From Noviluteimonas caseinilytica (GTDB taxonomy: Bacteria > Pseudomonadota > Gammaproteobacteria > Xanthomonadales > Xanthomonadaceae), in the NCBI RefSeq assembly GCF_018406605.1, contig NZ_AP024545.1:1302001-1366000 (forward strand): a stretch of DNA of 64,000 nt. Reading direction: 5' to 3'. The position numbers and the translations under genes are program-made. Under the pieces are notes generated by a model, which was given only the letters and a program-made list of their open reading frames with translations, was not told where the DNA came from and ran no database searches. Numbering within the stretch: position 1 is the first letter of the stretch; each line of letters begins with the position of its first letter. Shown here one piece after another: positions 46,434 to 54,607 of the stretch.

Positions 46434-47030
46434 ATGAGCGACGACACCCGCAACGACGTCTCCCGCAAGCAAGCCGAGGAAGCCGTGCGCACGCTGCTGC
46501 GCTGGTCCGGCGAAGATCCCGCGCGCGAAGGCCTGCTCGACACGCCCAAGCGCGTGGTGAAGGCCTACGAAGACTGGTTCAGCGGCTACGCGCTCGATCC
46601 CGACGACTACCTGCAGCGCACCTTCGAGGAAGTCGAGGGCTACGACGAACTCATCGTGCTGCGCGACATCCAGTTCGAAAGCCACTGCGAACACCACATG
46701 GCGCCGATCATCGGCCGCGCGCACGTGGGCTACCTGCCCGACGGCAAGGTGGTGGGCATCAGCAAGCTCGCGCGCGTGGTCGAGGCGTATGCACGCCGCT
46801 TCCAGGTGCAGGAGAAGATGACGGCGCAGATCGCCGGCTGCATCCAGCGCGCGCTGCATCCGCTGGGCGTGGGCGTGGTGATCGAAGCGGCGCACGAATG
46901 CATGACCACGCGCGGCGTGCACAAGCGCGGCGTGAGCATGGTGACGTCCACGATGCTCGGCACGTTCCGCGAAGACGCGCGCACGCGTTCGGAATTCCTC
47001 AAGTTCATCTCGGTCGGCCAGAACCGCTGA
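46434..47030 (+). CDS. folE: GTP cyclohydrolase I
   Basis: A 198-residue enzyme that opens GTP to dihydroneopterin triphosphate, first step of tetrahydrofolate and pterin cofactor synthesis. Zinc ligands are in ESHCEHH (Cys 85, His 88) and HECMTTRG (Cys 156); GISKLARVVEAYARRFQVQE is the conserved helix. The ribosome site is weak (CTTCCCG before ATG). It is 1-nt-coupled to the flavoprotein gene (TGATG). phhA (20073) needs the pterin cofactor it supplies. Confidence 0.96.
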   Translation: MSDDTRNDVSRKQAEEAVRTLLRWSGEDPAREGLLDTPKRVVKAYEDWFSGYALDPDDYLQRTFEEVEGYDELIVLRDIQFESHCEHHMAPIIGRAHVGYLPDGKVVGISKLARVVEAYARRFQVQEKMTAQIAGCIQRALHPLGVGVVIEAAHECMTTRGVHKRGVSMVTSTMLGTFREDARTRSEFLKFISVGQNR

Positions 47031-47992
47031 TGGCCGAAGCCGCCGCGCCGCTCGATTGCCTGGTGATCGGCGCGGGCCCCGCGGGCCTCACGGCAGCGAC
47101 CTACCTCACGCGTTTCCATCGCCGCAGCCTCGTGGTCGACGCCGGGCGCAGCCGCGCGCGCTGGATCCCGAAGAGCCACAACTGCCCGGGCTTCCCGTTC
47201 GGCGTGGCCGGCACGGAACTGCTCGACAAGTTGCGTTCGCAGGCGCAGGGCTACGGCGCGGAGATCGTGTCCGGCTGCATCGCGAAGCTGGAACGCGACG
47301 CGGTAACGGGCGTGTTCACCGCCATCGCCGAAGACGGCACGCGCTGGGAAGCCACCTGCGTGATCCTCGCCACCGGCATCGTGGACAAGATGCCGGCGAT
47401 GCCGGGCCTGGAAGAGGCCATCGCCAACAACGTCGTGCGCATGTGCGCGGTGTGCGATGCGTACGAAGCCAGCGACGACCACATCGCGGTGTACGCGCCG
47501 GTGGACGAAGCGATCCGGCACGCCGTGTTCCTGCGCACGTTCTCGCGCAGCGTGGCGGCGGTGCGCTCGGAACCCGGCGAACCCGATCCCGAACTCGCCG
47601 CACTCGCGCGCGAGGCCAAGGTCGCGGTGCTGCCCGTCGCGAAGAGCCTCGAACACGACGGCCGCTGCTGCGTCTTCAAGCTGGAAGACGACAGCGCGCA
47701 TCGATTCGACACCGTGTATCCGGTGCTGGGCGGCGACGGTCAATCGAAACTCGGCGCCGCGCTGGGGGCGACGGTCGACGGGAACGGCGAAATCGAAACG
47801 GACGATCGCCAGCAGACGAGCGTCGACGGGTTGTACGCGATCGGCGACGTGGTGACGGGGCTCAACCAGATCAGCGTCGCGGTGGGCCACGCCGCGGTCG
47901 CGGCGACGGCGATCCACAATCGCCTGCCGCGCAACTTCCGCGAGGATCCGGAAGCGCAACCGGAGACGGCGGCGGAGCTGCCGTCTCCGTAA
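47030..47992 (+). CDS. FAD-dependent oxidoreductase, thioredoxin-reductase-like
   Basis: A 320-residue flavoprotein with an N-terminal FAD Rossmann motif (VIGAGPAGLTAATYL), the GFPFGVAGTEL loop and a redox pair in MCAVCDAYEASDD where TrxB has CATCDG. The C-terminal FAD motif TSVDGLYAIGDVV is clear. The pyridine nucleotide domain looks degenerate: the usual GGGDSA-type glycines are replaced by YAPVDEAI. So NADPH use is uncertain; it may belong to a TrxB-like branch with a different electron donor. TGATG overlap with folE. Confidence 0.85.
   Translation: MAEAAAPLDCLVIGAGPAGLTAATYLTRFHRRSLVVDAGRSRARWIPKSHNCPGFPFGVAGTELLDKLRSQAQGYGAEIVSGCIAKLERDAVTGVFTAIAEDGTRWEATCVILATGIVDKMPAMPGLEEAIANNVVRMCAVCDAYEASDDHIAVYAPVDEAIRHAVFLRTFSRSVAAVRSEPGEPDPELAALAREAKVAVLPVAKSLEHDGRCCVFKLEDDSAHRFDTVYPVLGGDGQSKLGAALGATVDGNGEIETDDRQQTSVDGLYAIGDVVTGLNQISVAVGHAAVAATAIHNRLPRNFREDPEAQPETAAELPSP
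47961..47989 (+). terminator. Perfect 10-bp inverted repeat at the end of the flavoprotein gene
   Basis: CGGAGACGGC and GCCGTCTCCG pair perfectly around a 9-nt loop inside the last codons before the stop (47990-47992). No T run follows, so it may be a transcript-stabilising or weak termination hairpin between convergent genes. Confidence 0.4.
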
Positions 47993-47998
47993 CGGCAC

Positions 47999-48427
47999 TC
48001 AGTGCTGCGTGATCCGCCCCCGCGGCTTCGGGCCGCGCGGTTCGTTCTGGATCATCGGGTCGCACGGGATCGTGGCGCCCCCGGCCTGCGCATCGGCCAC
48101 GACGATCGCGTAGTCCGCGTCTTCCGCCTGCGTGTTGGCATCCATGATCACGCCGGACGCGTCGTCCCCCTGCGCCCAGCTCAGCTGGTGGTAGGGATCG
48201 TCGGTGAAGTGCACGTGGTCGATGGTGTAGCGCTGGTCCTTGTCGACGTGCACGTCGATCAGCGCCGGCCCATCGCCCACCTTGGTCTTCAACCCGCCCT
48301 TGTCCTGGTAACCGCCCGAGTACTTGAAGCTGTACATCAGGCCGTTGGACGCGATGACCTGCTGCCAGCCATTGCCGCTCGAGGCGCCGGGCTTGACCTT
48401 CAGGGTGACGTGCTCGTGCTTGGACAT
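47999..48427 (-). CDS. CDPMIxNEPRG-motif small protein, copy 1
   Basis: A 142-residue protein, last gene of the TIR-TPR operon. It lacks a signal peptide. Predicted mostly beta: VTLKVKPGASSGNGW, YSFKYSGGYQDKGGLKTKVGDGPA, HQLSWAQGDDASGVI, ANTQAEDADYAIVVADAQAGG, and the C-terminal CDPMIQNEPRGPKPRGRITQH (in parts). GGAG lies 8 nt upstream of the ATG. Closest to copy 2, from which it is separated by 11 nt. I do not recognise the family. Confidence 0.75.
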   Translation of the reverse strand: MSKHEHVTLKVKPGASSGNGWQQVIASNGLMYSFKYSGGYQDKGGLKTKVGDGPALIDVHVDKDQRYTIDHVHFTDDPYHQLSWAQGDDASGVIMDANTQAEDADYAIVVADAQAGGATIPCDPMIQNEPRGPKPRGRITQH

Positions 48428-48438
48428 GGTCGTGCTCC

Positions 48439-48867
48439 TCATTGGTGCACGATGCGGGGCATCGGGCCGCGGGGCTCGTTCTGGATCATGGGGTCGCAGT
48501 AGATCGTCGCGCCGTTGGCTTGCCCGTCGACGACCACGGTGACGTAGTCGCAGTTCTCCGCGACCGAATTCGCGTCGGTGATCGTGCCCGCGGACTGGCT
48601 GCCCGACGTGGGCGACCAGGACAACTGGTGCTGGGTGTCGTTGACGAAGTTCACGCCGAAGAGGGAATAGCGGTTGTCGGTGTCCACGCTGAGGGCAATC
48701 GTTGCCTGGCCGTCGCCCACCTTCGTCTTCAGGCCGCCGTTGTCGTTCTGGCCGCCGGAATACTTGAAGCTGTAGGGCTGCCCGTTGGAACCGGTGGTGT
48801 TGGTCCACCCGTTGCCGTTGCTGTTGCCCGGCTTGACCTTCAGGGTGACGGTTTCGTTCTTCGACAT
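48439..48867 (-). CDS. CDPMIxNEPRG-motif small protein, copy 2
   Basis: A 142-residue paralogue of copy 1: same start (MSKNETVTLKVKPG), YSFKYSGGQNDNGGLKTKVGDGQA, HQLSWSPTSG, ANSVAENCDYVTVVVDGQANGATIYCDPMIQNEPRG (in parts). AGGAG precedes its ATG. Spaced 32 nt from copy 3 and 11 nt from copy 1. A tandem duplication. Function unknown. Confidence 0.75.
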   Translation of the reverse strand: MSKNETVTLKVKPGNSNGNGWTNTTGSNGQPYSFKYSGGQNDNGGLKTKVGDGQATIALSVDTDNRYSLFGVNFVNDTQHQLSWSPTSGSQSAGTITDANSVAENCDYVTVVVDGQANGATIYCDPMIQNEPRGPMPRIVHQ

Positions 48868-48899
48868 GGCGACGCTCCTGCTGAGGGGGAACCGCTTCG

Positions 48900-49253
48900 T
48901 TATCCACGCGGTTCGTTGTGGATCATGGGATCGCAACGCACGATCTGCCCCCTCGGATCGCGCACGACCACGCTGTACTTCACATCCATCCCGCTGGTGT
49001 TGGCGTTGTGGATGATCACGGCCGAATCCCCGTCCGGTTTCCAGCTCAGCTGGCCGTCCGGGTTGTCGTCGAACTCGACGTTCTCGACTTTCCATCGGTT
49101 GCCGACGACATCGATGCGGAACTCGACATGGCCGTCGTCCTTGCCGGCGTGCAGGTTGCCCTGGTCGTCGTGGCCGCCGAAATACTTGTAGCTGCCGTTG
49201 TCGTCGACGCGCAGCTTGGTCGTGCGCAGCTTGGCGTGGTCATCGGTTTGCAT
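48900..49253 (-). CDS. CDPMIxNEPRG-motif small protein, copy 3
   Basis: A 117-residue, shorter and more diverged paralogue. Shared landmarks: YKYFGGHDDQGNL, DGQLSWKPDGDSAVIIHNANTSG, VKYSVVVRDPRGQIVRCDPMIHNEPRG (in parts). It ends right at the motif, without the tail of copies 1 and 2. GGAAC lies upstream of the ATG, 11 nt after the TIR-TPR stop, so it is the second gene of the operon. Confidence 0.72.
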   Translation of the reverse strand: MQTDDHAKLRTTKLRVDDNGSYKYFGGHDDQGNLHAGKDDGHVEFRIDVVGNRWKVENVEFDDNPDGQLSWKPDGDSAVIIHNANTSGMDVKYSVVVRDPRGQIVRCDPMIHNEPRG

Positions 49254-49264
49254 GGCTCTGTTCC

Positions 49265-51316
49265 TCAGCGTGCCGCGATCGCAGGCAGCGGCGGCAACGG
49301 TTGCAGGGGCGAGTAGGACGCGGCGACGAGCCTGCGGCGATATTCGCTTTCGGCGTCCGCGTCTCCGAGGTGGTGCAGCGTCCGGACCAGCGGATCCAGG
49401 CGGGCGAACGGGATGTCCTGCTCCGGCGTGTCGGCCAGCAGCAGCGTGCGTGCGTCGTGCCACGCGGTGTCGGCGGCCGCCGTGTTGCCGGCGTCCTGCG
49501 CCAGTTCGCCGTCGACCAGCGCCAGCCGCGCCAGCGGGACGCGCAGGTTGTCGTCCTTCGCCTGCTTCCACGTCGCGTCCATCGTGGCGTGCGCATCGGC
49601 GGCGTAACGGCGCGCCGCAGCGGCATCGTGCATCGCCAGCGCCACCTGCGCCTGCAGCACCGCCGCGCGCCCGCGCCATTCGCGCATGCGTGCGTCCTTC
49701 GGTTCTTCGGCGTGCGCGCGTTCGAGCACGGCGGTGGCGGCCGCGGCTTCGGGTGCGGCGCGTTCCGGCGTGCCCACGTCCAGTTGCGCGCGCCAGAACC
49801 GCGCGATGCCCTGCGCGGAAGCCCACTTGTGGTTCTTCGGATCCTGCGCCACCAACGCATCGGCTTGCGTGTTCGCCGCCTCGATCGCCGACCGCGCTTC
49901 GGCAAGCTTGCCGCGATGCGCGCGCACGTCGCCGAGCAGCAATTGCGCGTCCACCCAGTCCATGCGCAGGTTGGCGTCCTTCGGATCCGCGCGGCGCAGC
50001 GTGTCGAGGTTCGCCAGGTGCTCGTTGAAGAAGGCTTCGGCTTCCGACAACTTGCCCTGGCGCGACGCATTGCTGCCGAGCCACGACAGCACGGTGCCCA
50101 TCTCGCCGCGCGTGCCCATGTCGGTCGGGCGCGTGCGCACCCATTCGCGGAACAGCGCGAGCTCCTTGCGCATCGCGCGTTCGGCCTCCGCGTGGCGCCC
50201 GCGCGATTCGTCCAACACCGCGAGGTTGTGGTGGCCGTACGCCACTTCCTTCTGCCAGTCGAAGTTGGTGCGATCCATCGCCGCCAGCTTCAGCGCGCTG
50301 TCGCGGTACCGGGTCAACCATTTTTCCGCGTCGTCCAGGCGATCCTGTTGCCAGGCGACGTAACCGATCCAGTACTCGGCCTGCGCGCGATCGAACAGGC
50401 GTTTGCCATCCGACGGCTTGCGCGCCTGCAAGGCGGCGCTGCGTGCGTAGGCTTCCTGGAACGCGCGCATCGCGGCCGCATGGTTGCCTTCGCCCAGGCG
50501 CACCTGGCCGATGCCGGTGAGCGAACGCGCCTGGGCTTCCAGCGCGGTGTCGTTGAGGTCGCGCGGCTGCAGGGTCGCGAAATACGTGGTGGCCTTGTCG
50601 TCGACCGAATGCATCAGGTCGAGGCGGCCCACCTTCGTGAGCTTCTCGCGCAGGTCGCCGAGCATGAAACCGAGCAGGTCTTCGGCCTGCACCTGTCGCC
50701 GCTGTGCATCGTTGCGCGCGACATACGCGCTCACCGCCAGCGTCGACGTCAGCGCCATGCCCGCGAGCGACGCCGCCGCGATGATGCCCATGCGCCGGTT
50801 GCGGCGTTGCGTTTCGCGCTGCACCAGCGCGTCGTAACCCACGCCGAGCAGGCCGGCGATGGTTTTCAGGAAGGCGCGTTCGCGGCCATCCCCTTGCGGG
50901 CGCGCATCCGCCGCGAGCGGGATGCGGCCATGGTCGATCGTGGCGGGCGGGAAGCATTCGTCGACGGTGGGGTCGCCATCGACGATGAAACAGAGCACGC
51001 GATCGGCGCGGCCCTGCTCGATGAAGGCGCGCACCTCCGCATCCACCCACTGCGAACGCGCGGCGGCGGGCGAGCAGATCACGACCAGGCTCGCCGACTC
51101 GGCCAGCGCTTCGCGGATCGTGCCGGTGAGGTCGCCGGCGCTGGGGAGTTCGTCGCGGTCGCGGAACATCGCGCCGAGCCGTGCAGGAATCGGGCCATCA
51201 CGCCCCGGCGTGCCGACCAGGCGCGCGGGCACCCGGTAGCCTTCCAGCTTGCGCAGCAGCCAACGCGCCCATGCGGCGTCGTTGTGGCTGTAACTGAGGA
51301 AAGCGCGGTAGCGCAC
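49265..51316 (-). CDS. TIR-domain protein with transmembrane helix and TPR region
   Basis: A 683-residue protein if GTG 51316 is the start (GGGGGG about 8 nt upstream; an in-frame ATG at 51382 adds 22 residues). The N-terminal TIR-2 domain has RAFLSYSHND, FRDRDELPSAGDL and SQWVDAEV; the Glu in the latter (about residue 94) sits where NADase TIRs have the catalytic Glu. One transmembrane helix lies about 176-200, followed by a periplasmic or membrane-exposed TPR region of about 480 residues with many A/G-F/Y-E repeats. First gene of a unit with three small paralogues. Confidence 0.82.
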   Translation of the reverse strand: MRYRAFLSYSHNDAAWARWLLRKLEGYRVPARLVGTPGRDGPIPARLGAMFRDRDELPSAGDLTGTIREALAESASLVVICSPAAARSQWVDAEVRAFIEQGRADRVLCFIVDGDPTVDECFPPATIDHGRIPLAADARPQGDGRERAFLKTIAGLLGVGYDALVQRETQRRNRRMGIIAAASLAGMALTSTLAVSAYVARNDAQRRQVQAEDLLGFMLGDLREKLTKVGRLDLMHSVDDKATTYFATLQPRDLNDTALEAQARSLTGIGQVRLGEGNHAAAMRAFQEAYARSAALQARKPSDGKRLFDRAQAEYWIGYVAWQQDRLDDAEKWLTRYRDSALKLAAMDRTNFDWQKEVAYGHHNLAVLDESRGRHAEAERAMRKELALFREWVRTRPTDMGTRGEMGTVLSWLGSNASRQGKLSEAEAFFNEHLANLDTLRRADPKDANLRMDWVDAQLLLGDVRAHRGKLAEARSAIEAANTQADALVAQDPKNHKWASAQGIARFWRAQLDVGTPERAAPEAAAATAVLERAHAEEPKDARMREWRGRAAVLQAQVALAMHDAAAARRYAADAHATMDATWKQAKDDNLRVPLARLALVDGELAQDAGNTAAADTAWHDARTLLLADTPEQDIPFARLDPLVRTLHHLGDADAESEYRRRLVAASYSPLQPLPPLPAIAAR

Positions 51317-51512
51317 GGTCCGACCCCCCGGGGGAATGGGTGGAACGTTGGTCCAACGCCGCGCATCGCAGGCAGCGGACACCGTGCCGACAGACGGTGC
51401 GATATGCCCGATCGCCCGGTACCATCGGCGCCGGGGAGCGCCGTTTGCGGCGCGCAGTCATCCACAGCACAGACGCGCCGGCCACGGGCCGCGTGCGGGG
51501 AACCACGCGCCA
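51317..51512. promoter_or_regulatory. Divergent intergenic region of TIR-TPR and hscC genes
   Basis: These 196 nt between the two outward-facing starts must contain both promoters, or a shared regulatory site. I see GC-rich sequence including CCCCCGGGGG at 51325-51334 and no confident promoter boxes or coding sequence. Confidence 0.35.
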
Positions 51513-53201
51513 ATGATCGTCGGCATCGACCTCGGCACCACGCATTCACTCATCGGCACCTACTCGGAACACGGCCCACGGCTGTTCCCCAACGCACTCG
51601 GCGACGTCCTCACGCCGTCGGTGGTGAGCGTGGACGGCGACACGATCCTGGTCGGCCAGGCCGCGCGCGATCGCCTCGTCAGCCATCCGCAGCACACGGT
51701 GGCGGCGTTCAAGCGCTGGATGGGCACCAATCGCGAAACCTTCCTCGGCAAGCGTGCGTTCCGGCCCGAAGAGTTGTCGGCGCTCGTGCTGCGCTCGCTC
51801 GTCGCCGATGCCGAAGCCGCGCTCGGCGAACGCGTGACCGATGCGGTGATCAGCGTGCCGGCGTACTTCTCCGATGCGCAACGCAAGGCCACGCGCGCCG
51901 CGGGCGAACTCGCCGGCCTGCGCGTGGAGCGCCTGGTCAACGAACCCACCGCCGCGGCGCTCGCCTACGGCCTGCAGCAGCGCGACCGCGAGTCCCGTTT
52001 CCTCGTGTTCGACCTGGGCGGCGGCACCTTCGACGTGTCGATCCTCGAGATGTTCGAAGGCGTCGTCGAAGTGCATGCCAGCGCGGGCGACAACTATCTC
52101 GGCGGCGAGGATTTCCTCGGCGTGCTGCTGCAGGCCTTCTTCGACGACCAGGGCGTGAAGGTGTCCGCGCTCGAAGCGATGGAACTGGCCCGCGTGTCGC
52201 GCGCGCTGGAGCTCGCCAAGCGCACGCTGAGCGGCGCTTCGGAAGCGAGCGTCGACGTGCAGCTGGGCGGCAAGCCGGTGCAGTGGACGATCGACGAAGC
52301 GCGCTTCCTGCGCCTGTGCGAACCGCTGGTGCAGCGCATGCGCGCGCCGCTGGAACGCGCGATGCGCGATGCGAAGCTGTCGCCGTCGCAGCTCGACGAA
52401 ATCCTGCTGGTCGGCGGCGCGAGCCGCATGCCGATGGTCGCGAAGATGGTGTCGCGCATGTTCGGCCGCCTGCCGCTGCGCCACATCGATCCCGACCAGG
52501 CCATCGCGCTCGGCGCCACCGTCGCCGCGGGCCTGAAGGCGCGCGACGCACGACTGGAAGAAGTCATCCTCACCGACGTGTGCCCATACACGCTCGGCAC
52601 CGAAGTGGCGCGCCAGAGCGAGGACGGCACGTACCAGGCCGGCTTCTTCCAGCCGATCATCGAACGCAACAGCACCGTGCCGGTGAGCCGCGAAGACCAG
52701 TTCTTCCCGATCCAGGACCACCAGAAGGTGCTCGCGTTGCCGGTGTTCCAGGGCGAGAACCCGATGGTCGCCAACAACGTGCGCCTGGGCGAGATCCAGG
52801 TGAAGCTGGATCCGCGCCGCCCGAAACACGAGAACGGCGTGACCGTGCGCTTCACGTACGACGTCGACGGCCTGCTGCAGGTGGAAGTCACCGAGCACGC
52901 CACCGGCAAGCGCCACGAACTCGTGCTCGAACAGAATCCGGGGTTGCTGAGCGCCGCGGAGATCCGCGAGCGCCTGGCGAAACTCGAAGGGCTGAAGATC
53001 CACCCGCGCGAACACCAGGAAAACCTGGCGGTGCTGGCGCGCGCCGAGCGCTTGTACGAGGAATACCTCGGCGCACGCGCGACGCTGGCGCAATGGATCG
53101 CCGCGTTCCGCGCGGCGCTGGATTCGCAGGACACCGCGCGCATCGACCACGACCGCAAGGCGTTCTCCGCGGGCCTGGACGAGATCGAGGCCAACGCATG
53201 A
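51513..53201 (+). CDS. hscC: Hsp70-family chaperone, HscC type
   Basis: A 562-residue Hsp70: IDLGTTHSLIGTY at the start (phosphate 1), FDLGGGTFDVS (phosphate 2), LVGGASRMPMV (adenosine) and a short substrate-binding domain without a long lid, typical for HscC (about 560 residues) and shorter than DnaK (about 640). Next to it are two J-like proteins, as in E. coli HscC with DjlB/DjlC. Its chaperone clients are unknown. The ATG at 51513 yields the canonical N-terminus. Confidence 0.92.
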   Translation: MIVGIDLGTTHSLIGTYSEHGPRLFPNALGDVLTPSVVSVDGDTILVGQAARDRLVSHPQHTVAAFKRWMGTNRETFLGKRAFRPEELSALVLRSLVADAEAALGERVTDAVISVPAYFSDAQRKATRAAGELAGLRVERLVNEPTAAALAYGLQQRDRESRFLVFDLGGGTFDVSILEMFEGVVEVHASAGDNYLGGEDFLGVLLQAFFDDQGVKVSALEAMELARVSRALELAKRTLSGASEASVDVQLGGKPVQWTIDEARFLRLCEPLVQRMRAPLERAMRDAKLSPSQLDEILLVGGASRMPMVAKMVSRMFGRLPLRHIDPDQAIALGATVAAGLKARDARLEEVILTDVCPYTLGTEVARQSEDGTYQAGFFQPIIERNSTVPVSREDQFFPIQDHQKVLALPVFQGENPMVANNVRLGEIQVKLDPRRPKHENGVTVRFTYDVDGLLQVEVTEHATGKRHELVLEQNPGLLSAAEIRERLAKLEGLKIHPREHQENLAVLARAERLYEEYLGARATLAQWIAAFRAALDSQDTARIDHDRKAFSAGLDEIEANA

Positions 53202-54607
53202 ATCCGCTGCAGCGCCTCGGCCTGCCGGCCGGGGCGGACGTGCGCGCCGTGAAGCGGGAATATGCGACGCGCCTGAAGGGCATGCGGCCGGACGTGGATC
53301 CGGACGGATTCCAGCAGCTGCATGCGTGGTACCAGGACGCAATGCAGTTCGTGCAGTGGCGCGATGCGCAGGCCGTCGCCGGTGTCGATGCGGACGAAGC
53401 AGACACCGAAGCCGAAGCCGAATTCGAAAGCGCCGGCGATGACGACGCAGCCCCGGTGACGATCGCCCGCATCCGCATGACGCAGCCTGCGTGGCAGCCG
53501 TCCACGCGCGTGCCTGCCGTGGTGGATGCGCCGGTCGAAGCACCGTTCGACGCGCAGGCGTTCTACGAAGACTTCATCGCGCGCGCGACGCTCGACGACG
53601 AACGTCGCCTGCGCGACTGGCTCGAGGCGCATCCGGCGTTGTGGTCGCTGGACGGCAAGCAATCGGCGGGCCGGTTGCTGGTCCAGCGTTTGTTCGACGA
53701 CGCGCCCGCGCTGCGGAACGCGTTGTTCGACGACACGCTGCAGTTCTTCGGCCTCGCCCAGGTGCAGCGCAACGTGGACGCCGCGGCGCTGCTGCGATTG
53801 CGGCGGCGCATGCACGTGCGTTACCTGCTCGCCAACAAGCGCCAGCTGTTCCGCATCGTGCGCGGACCCGACGGCAGGCCGGGCGAGAAGGAGGCCGAGG
53901 CGATCCTGCGCCAGGTGACCCGTCCGTTGAAGTTCGCGCAGGCCTGGTGGTTCGGCGTGCGCAACGGGCCCAGGCGGGTGTGCGATTTCCTGCTGCGCGT
54001 GGACGGCGGACGCCTCGACTTGCCGCCCCCGGTGGAACCGGCGCAGGTGAAGTTCTTCATGGAGGCCTGCACCACGTCGGCGTTGCGCCTGCCGCGCCTT
54101 GCGATCGGCGGCACGTGGGCGCTGGCCTTCGCGTGGTTCGTCACGCTGGTGACGTCGATCCGCTACGACACGCACTGGTTGCGCGAAACGCTCATCGATT
54201 TCGCATGGTCGCCCCTGTGGGCGGCGGCGATGTACCTGCCGTGGTTGTGCTTCACCGTCCCGCTGCGCTGGCTGTTCAACTGGCAGGCCGCCCCGGACCA
54301 GGCGCCCACGCGGTGGCCATGGTTGCGAACGCTTGCGGTGCCGCTGCTCGTGGTGTCGATGTTCGTGGCGTGGGCGGCCACCGACAACCTCGCGTGGATG
54401 TTCGCGTTGGCGCCCGCGATTTCCGCGCTCGCGTTCTACCGTTTCATGCGACGCGGCGGCCACCGGATTCCGACGCTGAACATCGCGTACGCACTCCTGT
54501 ACGTGTTCCTGGCCGCCTTGTGGCCGGTGACGCTGACGGCGGCGCTGGTGTTGTGGATGGTCGATACGTTCCGGCATCGCAGCCTGCCGCGGTATCGCAA
54601 TGCTTGA
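53198..54607 (+). CDS. J-domain-like membrane protein, HscC partner (DjlB/DjlC type)
   Basis: A 469-residue protein. Residues about 1-50 form a J-like domain (LGLPAGADVRAVKREYATRLKGMRPDVDPDGFQQLHAWYQ) in which RPD stands at the place of the usual HPD. A long linker follows, then about four to six hydrophobic segments from residue 300 on (LAIGGTWALAFAWFVTLV, AVPLLVVSMFVAWAA). Overlaps hscC by 4 nt. Likely recruits HscC to the membrane. The RPD form is common in this subfamily. Confidence 0.85.
   Translation: MNPLQRLGLPAGADVRAVKREYATRLKGMRPDVDPDGFQQLHAWYQDAMQFVQWRDAQAVAGVDADEADTEAEAEFESAGDDDAAPVTIARIRMTQPAWQPSTRVPAVVDAPVEAPFDAQAFYEDFIARATLDDERRLRDWLEAHPALWSLDGKQSAGRLLVQRLFDDAPALRNALFDDTLQFFGLAQVQRNVDAAALLRLRRRMHVRYLLANKRQLFRIVRGPDGRPGEKEAEAILRQVTRPLKFAQAWWFGVRNGPRRVCDFLLRVDGGRLDLPPPVEPAQVKFFMEACTTSALRLPRLAIGGTWALAFAWFVTLVTSIRYDTHWLRETLIDFAWSPLWAAAMYLPWLCFTVPLRWLFNWQAAPDQAPTRWPWLRTLAVPLLVVSMFVAWAATDNLAWMFALAPAISALAFYRFMRRGGHRIPTLNIAYALLYVFLAALWPVTLTAALVLWMVDTFRHRSLPRYRNA

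Noticed and set aside
47030..47992. Plain thioredoxin reductase (trxB)
   Set aside because: The nucleotide-binding glycines are missing and the redox motif is CAVC in a different context.
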